Shown here in pieces: positions 7,188-14,835 of a DNA stretch of 64,000 nucleotides. The position numbers and the translations under genes are program-made. The notes below the pieces were generated by a model, which saw nothing but the letters and a program-made list of their open reading frames with translations, was not told where the DNA came from and ran no database searches. Source of the DNA: Actinoplanes sp. SE50/110 (GTDB lineage: Bacteria; Actinomycetota; Actinomycetes; Mycobacteriales; Micromonosporaceae); NCBI RefSeq assembly GCF_900119315.1, contig NZ_LT827010.1, positions 2,947,001 through 3,011,000 of the forward strand. The letters are read 5' to 3'. How positions within the stretch are numbered: position 1 is the first letter of the stretch; each line of letters starts with the position of its first letter.

Positions 7188-8136
7188 CGCAAGTCTCCCG
7201 GAACACCGGAACGCTGGGGAACAACGTCGCCGGGGCGGGTTCGCCCAGCGCGGCCCGGGCCGCGGCCACCGCGATCTCCTCGACCGGATGGGTCGCGGTG
7301 GACAGCGCCGGATGGGTCGCCCCGGCCAGCGGGACATCGTCGAAACCGGTCACCGCGACGTCGTCCGGCACCCGCCGCCCGGCCGCCGCGAGGGCCTGCA
7401 GCACGCCCAGCGCGGTCGCGTCGCTGACCGCGGCGATCGCGTCGGTGTCCGGCCAGCGGTCCAGGATGCCGCGCGCCGCGGCACGACCGCCGTCGCTGGT
7501 GAAGTCGCCCCGCACGATCCGCGCGGGCAGCCCGGCCGACCGGGTCAGCTCGGCGTAGGCGGCGACCGGCGCGGCGGACGCGGCGAGCCACGCGGGGCCG
7601 GCGATCAGGGCGATGCGGCGGCGGCCACCCGCGTACAACCGCGACAACAACGCGCCGACGCCCGCCGCGCTGTCGACATCGGCCCCGCCCGTGCCGATCG
7701 CGGCCGTCCGGCCGCGCAGGCCGGGCGGCAGGTTCGCCAGCATCACGCGGTCGTGCCCGGCCAACACCAGCGCGGCCAGGCCGCGATCGTCCGACATCAG
7801 GCGCAGGTCCGCGGCGGCGCCCAGGCCGATGCGGCGCAGGGTGAGTCCGATGTCGTACGTGTCCAGCACCGCCGCCATGGCCGCCGCCGCCCGGATCACG
7901 AACGGGTCGCGCAGGATGTCGGCCCGCTCGTCGCGCACCGCGAAGACCAGCCGCGTCCCGGTGCCGCGGGCCAGTTGCCGCGCCACCGGGTGCGGCTGAT
8001 AGCCCAGCGTCGCGGCGGCCGCCCGGACCGCGGCGCGACTGTCCGCCGAGGCGGGCCCGGACCCGGACAACACCCGCGACGCGGTGGCCGGCGACACCCC
8101 GGCGAGACGGGCGACGTCGGCGAGTCCATGAGACAC
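7165..8136 (-). CDS. LacI/GalR family transcriptional regulator
   Basis: 323 residues from GTG 8136. The N-terminal HTH is HGLADVARLAGVSPATASRVL, followed by the hinge helix and a periplasmic-binding-protein-like sugar domain (IAAVSDATALGVLQAL, DDVAVTGFDDVPLAGATHPALST, the usual family signature). The effector is unknown. The frame is open far upstream, but the HTH fixes the start here. The only regulated gene visible is the acetyltransferase behind it, via the palindrome at 7172-7187. No sugar transporter or hydrolase is adjacent, which is unusual for this family. Confidence 0.9.
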   Translation of the reverse strand: MSHGLADVARLAGVSPATASRVLSGSGPASADSRAAVRAAAATLGYQPHPVARQLARGTGTRLVFAVRDERADILRDPFVIRAAAAMAAVLDTYDIGLTLRRIGLGAAADLRLMSDDRGLAALVLAGHDRVMLANLPPGLRGRTAAIGTGGADVDSAAGVGALLSRLYAGGRRRIALIAGPAWLAASAAPVAAYAELTRSAGLPARIVRGDFTSDGGRAAARGILDRWPDTDAIAAVSDATALGVLQALAAAGRRVPDDVAVTGFDDVPLAGATHPALSTATHPVEEIAVAAARAALGEPAPATLFPSVPVFRETCGGSASTA

Positions 8137-8379
8137 GCTCCCAGTAAACCTCGGGACTCCGGTTCCGGGTGCGCCGCCGCGGCACGCCACCCCGGACGAG
8201 CTGGCAACGCCGAGCGGGCGGGTGCGGCACCGAGGTTCGGCGAGTGCGACCTGGCGCTGTGGCCGTTCAGCTGGCTGGTGCACGTGTGGTCGGCGCCGCT
8301 CGCCCGCTCCTGGCGGCCGTACGTCGTCCGCCGCGCCCCGCCGGCCCCGGCCGTGATCCGGGACTCGCGCCGGAGAGTA

Positions 8380-8385
8380 TAGGGT
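8380..8385 (+). promoter_or_regulatory. -10 box of a leaderless promoter
   Basis: TAGGGT (within GAGTATAGGGTCGG) is followed by 6 nt and then the ATG at 8392. This geometry is shared by the starts at 4201 and 7155. Confidence 0.5.
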
Positions 8386-8391
8386 CGGTCC

Positions 8392-8958
8392 ATGACGACG
8401 CTCGACGGGCGGGACGCCACGGCACTGCTGGTCATCGACGTGCAGAACGGGGTGGTGGGCGAGACCTCGGTCAACCGGGACACGGTGATCGCCAACATCG
8501 CCACCCTGGTCGGCAAGGCGCGCGCCGAGGCGGTGCCGGTGATCTGGGTGCAGCACTCCGACGACGACCTGCCGTTCGGCAGCGAGCAGTGGGCCTACGT
8601 GCCGGAGCTGCCCCAGGCCGGCGGGGAGCCGGTGGTGCACAAGAGGTTCGGCGACTCCTTCGAGGCGACCGACCTGGAGGAGCGGCTCGCCGAACGCGGT
8701 GTCGGCCGGCTCGTGGTGGCCGGTGCGCAGTCCGACGCGTGCATCCGGTCGACCATCCACGGCGCCTTCACCCGGGGCTACGACGTGCTGCTGGTCAGCG
8801 ACGCGCACACCACCGAGGACCTGACCGAGTGGGGCGCGCCCGACCCGGCGACCGTGGTGTCGTTCACCAACCTGTACTGGAGCGGGCAGGCCGCACCCGG
8901 CCGGGTCGCCGGCACCGCGCCGACCGCCGAGGTCGACTTCGCCGGGGCCGCCGCGTGA
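8392..8958 (+). CDS. Isochorismatase-like cysteine hydrolase
   Basis: 188 residues with the complete catalytic triad of the family: Asp16 in ALLVIDVQNG, Lys84 in HKRFGDSF and Cys117 in AQSDACIRST. These enzymes use the Cys nucleophile to hydrolyse amides or, in isochorismatase itself, a vinyl ether. The substrate here is unknown (nicotinamidase, N-carbamoyl amide and similar are possible). The transcript is probably leaderless (TAGGGT 6 nt upstream). The stop overlaps the start of the next gene (GTGA), so the two are translationally coupled. Confidence 0.88.
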   Translation: MTTLDGRDATALLVIDVQNGVVGETSVNRDTVIANIATLVGKARAEAVPVIWVQHSDDDLPFGSEQWAYVPELPQAGGEPVVHKRFGDSFEATDLEERLAERGVGRLVVAGAQSDACIRSTIHGAFTRGYDVLLVSDAHTTEDLTEWGAPDPATVVSFTNLYWSGQAAPGRVAGTAPTAEVDFAGAAA

Positions 8959-9548
8959 CCGGTGGCAACGAGTGGCTGCGCCGGAGCGCCGAGGATCCCG
9001 GGCACTCACAGTGGTACATCAAGCGGTTCCGGGACATGGCGGCCCAAGGCGCCGATCTGGCCGGTGAGGCCCGGCTGGTCGACACCCTGGTGCCGCGGGG
9101 CGCGCGGATCCTGGACGCCGGGTGCGGGCCGGGGCGGGTCGGCGGGTTCCTGGCGAGCCTGGGTCACGACGTGACCGGGGTGGACCTCGACCCGGAGCTG
9201 ATCGAGGCGGCGATCGCCGATCACCCCGGGCCGCAGTGGCTGGTGGGTGACCTGTCCGAGCTGAAGCTGCCGGGGGTGCCGTTCGACGCGATCGTCTGCG
9301 CGGGGAACGTGATGACCTTCGCGGCGCCGGACACCCGGGTGGAGATCATCCGACGGTTCGGCGAGCACCTGGCGCCTTCCGGGCGGGTGGCGGTCGGGTT
9401 CGGGGCCGGCCGCGGCTATCCGTTCGACGAATTCCTGGCCGACGTGACCACTGCCGGCCTCGCCGCTGACCTGCTGCTGAGCACGTGGGATCTGCGCCCG
9501 TTCACGCCCTCGGCCCAGTTCCTGGTCGCGCTGCTCCGCCACCCTTAG
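8955..9548 (+). CDS. Class I SAM-dependent methyltransferase
   Basis: 197 residues. The start is GTG 8955, overlapping the previous stop. Motif I ILDAGCGPGRVGGFLA (about residues 51-66) and the acidic end of strand 2 (VTGVDLDPELI) bind S-adenosylmethionine. Then come FDAIVCAGNVMTF and a long helix before GRVAVGFGAGRGYPF. This is the compact 'methyltransferase 25' type. The N-terminal HSQWYIKRFRDMAAQGADL is typical of small-molecule enzymes. The partner hydrolase upstream suggests a shared, unknown substrate. Confidence 0.85.
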   Translation: MTGGNEWLRRSAEDPGHSQWYIKRFRDMAAQGADLAGEARLVDTLVPRGARILDAGCGPGRVGGFLASLGHDVTGVDLDPELIEAAIADHPGPQWLVGDLSELKLPGVPFDAIVCAGNVMTFAAPDTRVEIIRRFGEHLAPSGRVAVGFGAGRGYPFDEFLADVTTAGLAADLLLSTWDLRPFTPSAQFLVALLRHP

Positions 9549-9559
9549 GCCGCGCCACG

Positions 9560-11017
9560 TCAGCTGTCGCGGCCGGGGGGAAGGCAGTTGCGCGGCGCGT
9601 CCCAGCCGAGTAGTCCGGTCGCCTGCTCGAGCCGCTCGCCCACGGTGAGGCCACCCTGATCGGCGATGTGGCAGCGGTACATGGCGTTGTCATGGCGGCT
9701 GTTGCGCATCTTGACGACGTTGAGGAAGCGGCCGGCCGCGGCGCATTCCTCGATGTAGCGCACCTGGATGACGTTGTGGAACAGATACATCAGACCGGTG
9801 AGCGGATCATCGACGTGGCCGAACAGCTGCGTCTCGCTGGTCACCCAGAGTGAGGCGCCGGCGGACCGGACGACGGCGAGCATGCTGCGCAGGTATGCGG
9901 GAAACCGCTGGGCCTCGCGGGCGGCGTGGGCCATCTCGGCGAGACTGTCGATGACCACCCGCCGGACCGATCCGTCGTCGAAGCTGTGCCGAATCATCGA
10001 CGAGAGCACGTCCAGATCGAGATCGAGCGCGCCGACCGGGACGTGGGCGATGACCAGCTGATCCCGTTCCTCGGCGGCGGCGAAGTCCCAGCCGAACCGG
10101 CCGGCCATCTCCTTCAGCTCCTCGACGGTGTCCTGGAAGGTGACGTAGAGGCACCGCTGGCCCTGCGCGAGGCCCTCGGCGAGAAAGCTGAGACAGCCGA
10201 TGGTCTTGCCGACTCCGGTCGGGCCGAGTACGACGGTGCCGTCCCCGTCGGGAATGCCGCCGCCCATCAGGTCGTCCAAGCCGGGAATACCGGACGATAT
10301 CCGCGCACCGCGGCCCGGCATGTCGGTGGGCAGGAAGGACTCGATGCGCGGGTAGACGCGGATACCGTCGTCGGTGATGTGCAGGGTGTGGGCGCCACCG
10401 AGCGGTGCGGCGCCGCGCATCTTGATGACGCGCAGAGTGCGCCGGTCGACCGGCTCCCGGATCTGGTGGGAGAGCGCGATGATGCCGTCGGCCAGAGTGA
10501 ATTCGATGCCCGACTGCATGTCCGCGTCGCTGTACTCGCCAAGCAGCAGCAGGACGGCTCCGCTGTGGGCGACGCGGCTGGTCAAGTCGTACAGGGAGGT
10601 GCGCAAGGCCCGATCGCTGACGAAGTCGCGCAGCATCATGGTGCTGTCGACGACCAGCAACGCCGGCTCGTCGTCGAGCGCCTTGCGGACCACCTCGTCG
10701 ATGACCGGGTCCAGGCCGGCCGCCTGGTGCCCACGCAGCATGTCGCCGAGGTGCACGTACTCGACCCGCGGGCCCAGCGAGCCCGCGTCGAAGAAGGTGA
10801 AGTCGTGAAGGTGTTCGACGAGTTTGGCGTGCGGCTCCGACAGGGTGGTGTAGTAGATGGCCTTGTGCTCACCGGTGGCCACGGCGAAACAGATCTGTTG
10901 CGCCAGGACGGTCTTGCCGGTGCCGGGCGGACCGGCCAGGACGACGACCGATCCGCGTCGCAGGCCGCCGCCCAGAATCAGGTCGAGGTCAGGGTGCCCG
11001 GTGCTCAGGTGTGTCAC
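9560..11017 (-). CDS. KaiC-like double-domain RecA ATPase
   Basis: 485 residues made of two RecA/KaiC domains. Domain 1 has Walker A GPPGTGKT (29-36) and Walker B near LLVVDS (about 121-125). Domain 2 has Walker A GPTGVGKT (265-272) and VVIDSLAE. KaiC proteins are hexameric ATPases: the cyanobacterial one keeps time, while others gate signalling. Here the catalytic Glu pairs of KaiC appear as Ser-Glu (TTLSEP) and Gln-Asp (TFQD, 295-296). The usual Ser-Thr autophosphorylation pair before the (DTI)ILLQYVE-like strand aligns with Met-Tyr (GLMYLFHNVIQVRYIE). It starts at GTG 11017, overlapping the stop of a receiver protein (GTGA). No kaiA or kaiB is nearby, so it is probably a signalling ATPase rather than a clock. 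Confidence 0.88.
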   Translation of the reverse strand: MTHLSTGHPDLDLILGGGLRRGSVVVLAGPPGTGKTVLAQQICFAVATGEHKAIYYTTLSEPHAKLVEHLHDFTFFDAGSLGPRVEYVHLGDMLRGHQAAGLDPVIDEVVRKALDDEPALLVVDSTMMLRDFVSDRALRTSLYDLTSRVAHSGAVLLLLGEYSDADMQSGIEFTLADGIIALSHQIREPVDRRTLRVIKMRGAAPLGGAHTLHITDDGIRVYPRIESFLPTDMPGRGARISSGIPGLDDLMGGGIPDGDGTVVLGPTGVGKTIGCLSFLAEGLAQGQRCLYVTFQDTVEELKEMAGRFGWDFAAAEERDQLVIAHVPVGALDLDLDVLSSMIRHSFDDGSVRRVVIDSLAEMAHAAREAQRFPAYLRSMLAVVRSAGASLWVTSETQLFGHVDDPLTGLMYLFHNVIQVRYIEECAAAGRFLNVVKMRNSRHDNAMYRCHIADQGGLTVGERLEQATGLLGWDAPRNCLPPGRDS

Positions 11018-11373
11018 CGCCGGTCACTTCCTTCCCGGAGAAGACGTTCGGCTGCCTCGACCAGATCGGCCCGTCCGTAGGGTTTGGCGAGAGCGGCGTC
11101 TGCTTCGACGGCGAGATGCCAGTCCGAGCTGGCCGCCAAGATCGGGATGCCCGCGGTGACCGGGTCGGCACGTAACCGGCGAATGAGCTCCACACCGTTC
11201 ATGACCGGCATCATCATGTCGGTCACCACGAGGTCCGGCCGGACCTGTCGAACCGCCTCCAACGCGTCGGCGCCGTTGCCCGCGGCGATGACCTGATGGC
11301 CGGCTCGCGTGAGAATCCGTTTGGCCAGGAAACGCAGGTCCGGTTCGTCGTCGACGACCAAGATCGTGCCCAC
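11014..11373 (-). CDS. Stand-alone response-regulator receiver protein
   Basis: About 119 residues from GTG 11373 (the frame is open to 11499, but a receiver domain starts here). The acidic pocket is VVDDEPD, the phospho-acceptor Asp is in DLVVTDMMMPVMNG, and the conserved Lys is in AALAKPYGR. There is no output domain, so it must act by protein contact. The obvious partner is the KaiC-like ATPase, whose start codon overlaps this stop codon (GTGA); the pair is one translational unit. No histidine kinase is adjacent. Confidence 0.85.
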   Translation of the reverse strand: MGTILVVDDEPDLRFLAKRILTRAGHQVIAAGNGADALEAVRQVRPDLVVTDMMMPVMNGVELIRRLRADPVTAGIPILAASSDWHLAVEADAALAKPYGRADLVEAAERLLREGSDRR

Positions 11374-11480
11374 CGGTTCCGTCCCGCTGCTGGATGTCTC
11401 ACGGTGACCGTACCGATGATCGGTGCCGCTGTGACGAGAAGTGCTGTTTCGCTCACGTCCGCCTTCACGATCTGGTCGCC

Positions 11481-11710
11481 ATGGCCGAGGCTCGGCCACC
11501 TCCCAGGCGTTGCGCCACGGTCGGATTCGCGGTCAACTTCTGGGCCTGGGCGCTGCTCAGCCCGCTCGCCGTTCCTCGGCCTGGCCGGGCACAGCTCGCT
11601 CACGCTTCCAGTCGTACGCGTGGGGCTTCGTCCTGCTCGGCATGGTGGCCCCGGCGGCGCTGCTGCTGGACGTGTTCGCGGTCAGGCGCCCCGCCACCGC
11701 CCGGGCCTGA
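11481..11710 (+). pseudogene. Remnant of a NarK-type MFS nitrate/nitrite transporter
   Basis: From ATG 11481 the frame reads MAEARPPPRRCATVGFAVNF followed by WAWALLSPLA, which is the first transmembrane helix of actinobacterial NarK-like MFS transporters. After about 11575 this frame loses similarity. In the next frame, from about 11596 to the TGA at 11710, SYAWGFVLLGMVAPAALLLD followed by VFAVRR looks like the last helix and basic tail of the same protein. Some 350 codons between them are missing and the frame has changed. The parsimonious explanation is an internal deletion leaving the two ends joined near 11575-11600. Confidence 0.55.
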
Positions 11711-11950
11711 CGCCTCATCACCCCTCGAAGGCATGCTGGAGTCCACTCCGGCAGGCTTTGCGCATGTCACCGGACGACCGGCAGGTCGCGAGCGGCCCCG
11801 CGCTGACCAGGGCCCACGCCGCGCCGCACCACGTCGAGGACCCGGGACGGATCGGCGGAGCAACTCAACCTGACCGAGCCATGGTGTCCTTTCACCGCCA
11901 CCCGGTGTTCCTCGCCCGGGAGGCGCTGGTTGACGGCTGGTCCACGGCTG

Positions 11951-12712
11951 TCAGTGGAGGTGCCAGGCGCGCTGTCGGGTGCGGTCGCAGGCTATGTGGT
12001 AGGAGAGTTCGAAGCGGTGGACCGGGTTGGCGTGGTACCAGCGAAGGGCCTGCAGGACCAGGGCCGGGTCGGTGTCCAGCCAGGGCACCTGGATGGTCAG
12101 GTGCGGCTGTCCCCCGGTGGTGGGGGCGGCGATGATCGGGATGTGGGCCTGTTCGCCGGGCAGGATGTCGCTGATCGACTCCCAGGGCAGGAAGCGCTGG
12201 TGCCGGATGCCGTGGTGGTGGACCCCGTCCGGGGTGAGGGTGAGCCGGCCCGGGGCGTGCCGTGACAGCATGACCAGCGCGGCGCCGCTGAGCAGGGCTC
12301 CCGCGGCGAACGGCCACACCGTGACCGCCAGGCCGAGTTGGGCGATGGTCAGCAGTCCGAGGAAGCCGCCGTACCAGTAGTAGAGCCGCCCCGAGTACCG
12401 GAAGGTCAGGCCGGGGCTGCCGTCGCCGGCGGCGGCGATCCGCATCCGGTCGCCGGTGTTGTACGGCCGCACCCACAGGTGCAGCAGCAGCCCGGACAGG
12501 TGCCCGAGCACGAGCGTCGCGATCGTGCAGGCGACCGCCGCCGCCCCTTCGCCGAGCAGCAGCGACCACCCGCCGGCCGCCGCGACGAGAACGGTGAGCA
12601 GGCCGCTGCCGACCGCCGTGTGCACCAGTCGCGGTGACGGGCGGTAGTCACGCCACGGGGTCGGATCGGCCGCGACGGGTGTGGTGCGCGGCAGGTCGAA
12701 GTAGAGGGTCAT
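11951..12712 (-). CDS. Membrane protein with PH-like tail, unknown function
   Basis: 253 residues. Two hydrophobic hairpins (about residues 32-80 and 115-148) flank a soluble loop (YNTGDRMRIAAAGDGSPGLT, FRYSGRLYYWYGG). The C-terminal ~100 residues (GRLTLTPDGVHHHGIRHQRFLPWESI...) resemble bacterial PH-domain membrane proteins, in which a TPDGV...I-W-I strand pattern recurs. A hypothetical of 52 codons lies 34 nt upstream in the same direction. The enzymatic role is unknown. Upstream DNA between 11711 and 11950 on the other side holds nothing I can recognise. Confidence 0.65.
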   Translation of the reverse strand: MTLYFDLPRTTPVAADPTPWRDYRPSPRLVHTAVGSGLLTVLVAAAGGWSLLLGEGAAAVACTIATLVLGHLSGLLLHLWVRPYNTGDRMRIAAAGDGSPGLTFRYSGRLYYWYGGFLGLLTIAQLGLAVTVWPFAAGALLSGAALVMLSRHAPGRLTLTPDGVHHHGIRHQRFLPWESISDILPGEQAHIPIIAAPTTGGQPHLTIQVPWLDTDPALVLQALRWYHANPVHRFELSYHIACDRTRQRAWHLH

Positions 12713-12746
12713 GAGGCTGTCCGGTCGTTGAGGCGGTCACCGGGGG

Positions 12747-12905
12747 TCATCGGGCGTGCCGAATCCGACGCGCCAGGGGCAGGCTCGGTGTGCCGGTGCT
12801 GAGCGGCGGTTGCGGCCGGTCCGGTCCGGCGGGCCGGCGGGCGGTGTCGTTGGCGCGCCGGAGGCGCTCCGTGATCGCGGTGAGGATGTCCAGATCGATC
12901 TTCAT
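12747..12905 (-). CDS. Small hypothetical protein, 52 residues
   Basis: Starts at ATG 12905: MKIDLDILTAITERLRRAND, then a basic proline-rich tail (ARRPAGPDRPQPPLS) ending LARRIRHAR. The first 20 residues can form an amphipathic helix. The ribosome site is weak (AGGGG, spacing about 5). It precedes the membrane protein at 11951-12712 by 34 nt in the same direction, so a two-gene operon is plausible. It is too short and featureless to assign; it could be non-coding. Confidence 0.4.
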   Translation of the reverse strand: MKIDLDILTAITERLRRANDTARRPAGPDRPQPPLSTGTPSLPLARRIRHAR

Positions 12906-13068
12906 AGGTGCCCCTAATCCCGTCCCCCGAGACTGTCGCACGGGGGTACGAGACCACCACCCCGTTCAGTTCAAACGCAGAGTAGTCGTCCGTGCAGCAT
13001 GTGCACATCGGCCTGAATCGATCCTGCACCGGGATTTGACGCACCGAGCGACGACCCGGCATCCGCTC

Positions 13069-13099
13069 TTGACATCGCAAACTTAAGCCACTTAATAAT
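13069..13099 (+). promoter_or_regulatory. Sigma-70-like promoter of the oligosaccharide/oligopeptide ABC operon with CTTAAG motif
   Basis: TTGACA (13069-13074) and an AT-rich TTAATAAT ending at 13099 form a near-consensus promoter, 42 bp before the start at 13141. Between them lies ACTTAAGCCACTTAAT, a direct repeat of ACTTAA. The CTTAAG word recurs at 22741 in the ROK/mannosidase intergenic region. It is a candidate operator for that ROK repressor. Confidence 0.6.
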
Positions 13100-13140
13100 G
13101 GGCGCCGTCACCGCATGCTCGAAGATCGAGGTATCTACCG

Positions 13141-14829
13141 ATGTTGAACTCCTTGAGCCGTCGAGCCGCGGTCGCCGCGGCCGCCGTGCTGGCCCTCGCG
13201 GCCGCCGGCTGCTCGGGCGACAGCGGCACCAGATCCACCGGCGGCAACGCCGGGACCAGCGCCATCACCATTTTCAACGGGTCCACCGGCACGATCGTCG
13301 AGAACTGGAACCCGTTCACGCCGACCTTCCTGCAGCCCACCAACGGCCTCATCTACGAGCCGCTGTACTGGTACAACTTCGCCGCCGAGTCGAAGCCGAC
13401 GCCGATGCTGGCCACCGGCTACTCCTGGGACACCGCCGGCAGCGCTCTGACGATCACCACCCGGGACGGCGTCAAGTGGTCCGACGGGCAGGCGTTCTCG
13501 GCCAGGGACGTGGCGTACACGTTCGAGCTGATCCGGCAGAACAAGGCGCTCAACTCCACCGGCGTCAAGCTCGCCTCGGCGGTCGCCAAGGACGACAGGA
13601 CCGCGGTGCTGACCTTCGAGAAGCCGTCGTTCACCGACGAGGCCGCGGTCATCGCGAACACCCCGATCATCGCCGAGCACGTGTGGAGCAGGATCTCCGA
13701 CCCGGCCAAGACGATCAACCCGAACCCGGTCGGGACCGGCCCGTACAAGCTCAAGACCTTCTCCGCGCAGAGCTACGTGATGGAGAAGAACCCGTACTAC
13801 TGGCAGCCCGGCAAGCCGCAGATCCAGAACGTCCGCTACATCGCGCTGGCCACCGCGGACGCCGCGAGCGCCGCACTGACCGCCGGCCAGGTCGACTGGA
13901 TGAGCGCCTTCCTGCCCGGCCTCGACCAGCTGCTGAAGAACCAGAAGAACCTCAGCTACGTCAACACCCCGGCGATGACCACCTCGATCTTCACCTGCGC
14001 CGGCGCCGCGCTGGGCTGCAAGGGACCGCAGACCGACCCGGCGGTGCGCCAGGCGATCTACTGGGCGCTCAACCGCGACCAGCTGAACAAGCTGGCCGGG
14101 GGCGGCTTCGCGGAGACCGCGTCGCCGACCATGCTGCTGCCGCAGCGGGACAGGAGCTGGATCGCCGATCAGGCCGATGCCACCGTGCCGGGCGCGCCGG
14201 ACACCGCGAAGGCCGAGCAGCTGCTGGACGCGGCCGGCTGGGCCAAGGGTTCCGACGGGATCCGCGCCAAGGGCGGCCAGAAGCTGTCGCTGACCATCCA
14301 GACGGTGACCGGCTGGAGTGACTACATCTCGCTGAACGACGCGATGACCCAGGAACTCAAGGAGATCGGCATCGAGCTCAAGCCGACCCAGCTGTCCTGG
14401 AACGAGTGGAACAACAACCAGGTGCAGGGCAAGTTCGAGCTGTCGTTGGACTCGATCGGCCTCGGCGCGTCGCCGAACCCGTACGCCACCTACCTGAAGT
14501 ACTCCAGCAAGACCACCGAGAAGGTCGGCGAGTCGGCGCCGCCGAGCGGCAACTACGCGCGGTACTCGAACCCGAAGGTGGACGCGGCGGTCGACGCGGC
14601 GGCGGCCACCAACGACGAGGCGACCCAGAAGGCGCAGTACGCGATCGTGCAGGCCGAGATCGTCAAGGACCTGCCGTACATCCCCATCTACGTCAACTCG
14701 ATGCTCACCGAGTTCAACACCAGCCACGCCACCGGCTGGCCGTCCAACGACAACAAGTACGCCCTGCCCGCCTCCTGGAAACAGTGGGACAACGGCATCG
14801 TGCTGACCAACCTGCAGCCGGCGAAGTAG
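13141..14829 (+). CDS. ABC transporter family-5 substrate-binding lipoprotein
   Basis: 562 residues. The signal peptide ends in a lipobox (ALAAAGCSG), so the protein is anchored outside the membrane by its Cys. The body is a large SBP_bac_5 fold: NWNPFTPTFLQPTNGLIYEP near the start, the hallmark DGVKWSDGQAFSARDVAYTF, then YVMEKNPYYWQPGKPQIQNV. This family binds oligopeptides, but many members bind cello-, manno- or xylo-oligosaccharides. It is the first gene of a five-gene operon (binding protein, two permeases, two ATPases). The shared motif with the beta-mannosidase promoter makes a sugar substrate likely; this is inference. Confidence 0.9.
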   Translation: MLNSLSRRAAVAAAAVLALAAAGCSGDSGTRSTGGNAGTSAITIFNGSTGTIVENWNPFTPTFLQPTNGLIYEPLYWYNFAAESKPTPMLATGYSWDTAGSALTITTRDGVKWSDGQAFSARDVAYTFELIRQNKALNSTGVKLASAVAKDDRTAVLTFEKPSFTDEAAVIANTPIIAEHVWSRISDPAKTINPNPVGTGPYKLKTFSAQSYVMEKNPYYWQPGKPQIQNVRYIALATADAASAALTAGQVDWMSAFLPGLDQLLKNQKNLSYVNTPAMTTSIFTCAGAALGCKGPQTDPAVRQAIYWALNRDQLNKLAGGGFAETASPTMLLPQRDRSWIADQADATVPGAPDTAKAEQLLDAAGWAKGSDGIRAKGGQKLSLTIQTVTGWSDYISLNDAMTQELKEIGIELKPTQLSWNEWNNNQVQGKFELSLDSIGLGASPNPYATYLKYSSKTTEKVGESAPPSGNYARYSNPKVDAAVDAAAATNDEATQKAQYAIVQAEIVKDLPYIPIYVNSMLTEFNTSHATGWPSNDNKYALPASWKQWDNGIVLTNLQPAK

Positions 14830-14835
14830 ACGAAG

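Noticed and set aside
8137..8391. Plus-strand text with FGECDLALWPFSWLVHVWSA near 8240-8380
   Set aside because: Hydrophobic and protein-like, but it has no start codon or family match and lies in the region that must contain the promoters of lacI and the hydrolase.
9560..11373. A complete circadian clock operon
   Set aside because: No kaiA or kaiB candidate in the neighbourhood, and the phosphorylation residues of KaiC are not conserved.
11711..11950. Continuation of the transporter remnant or a transposase scar
   Set aside because: No frame shows transporter or transposase similarity and there are no terminal inverted repeats or target duplications.
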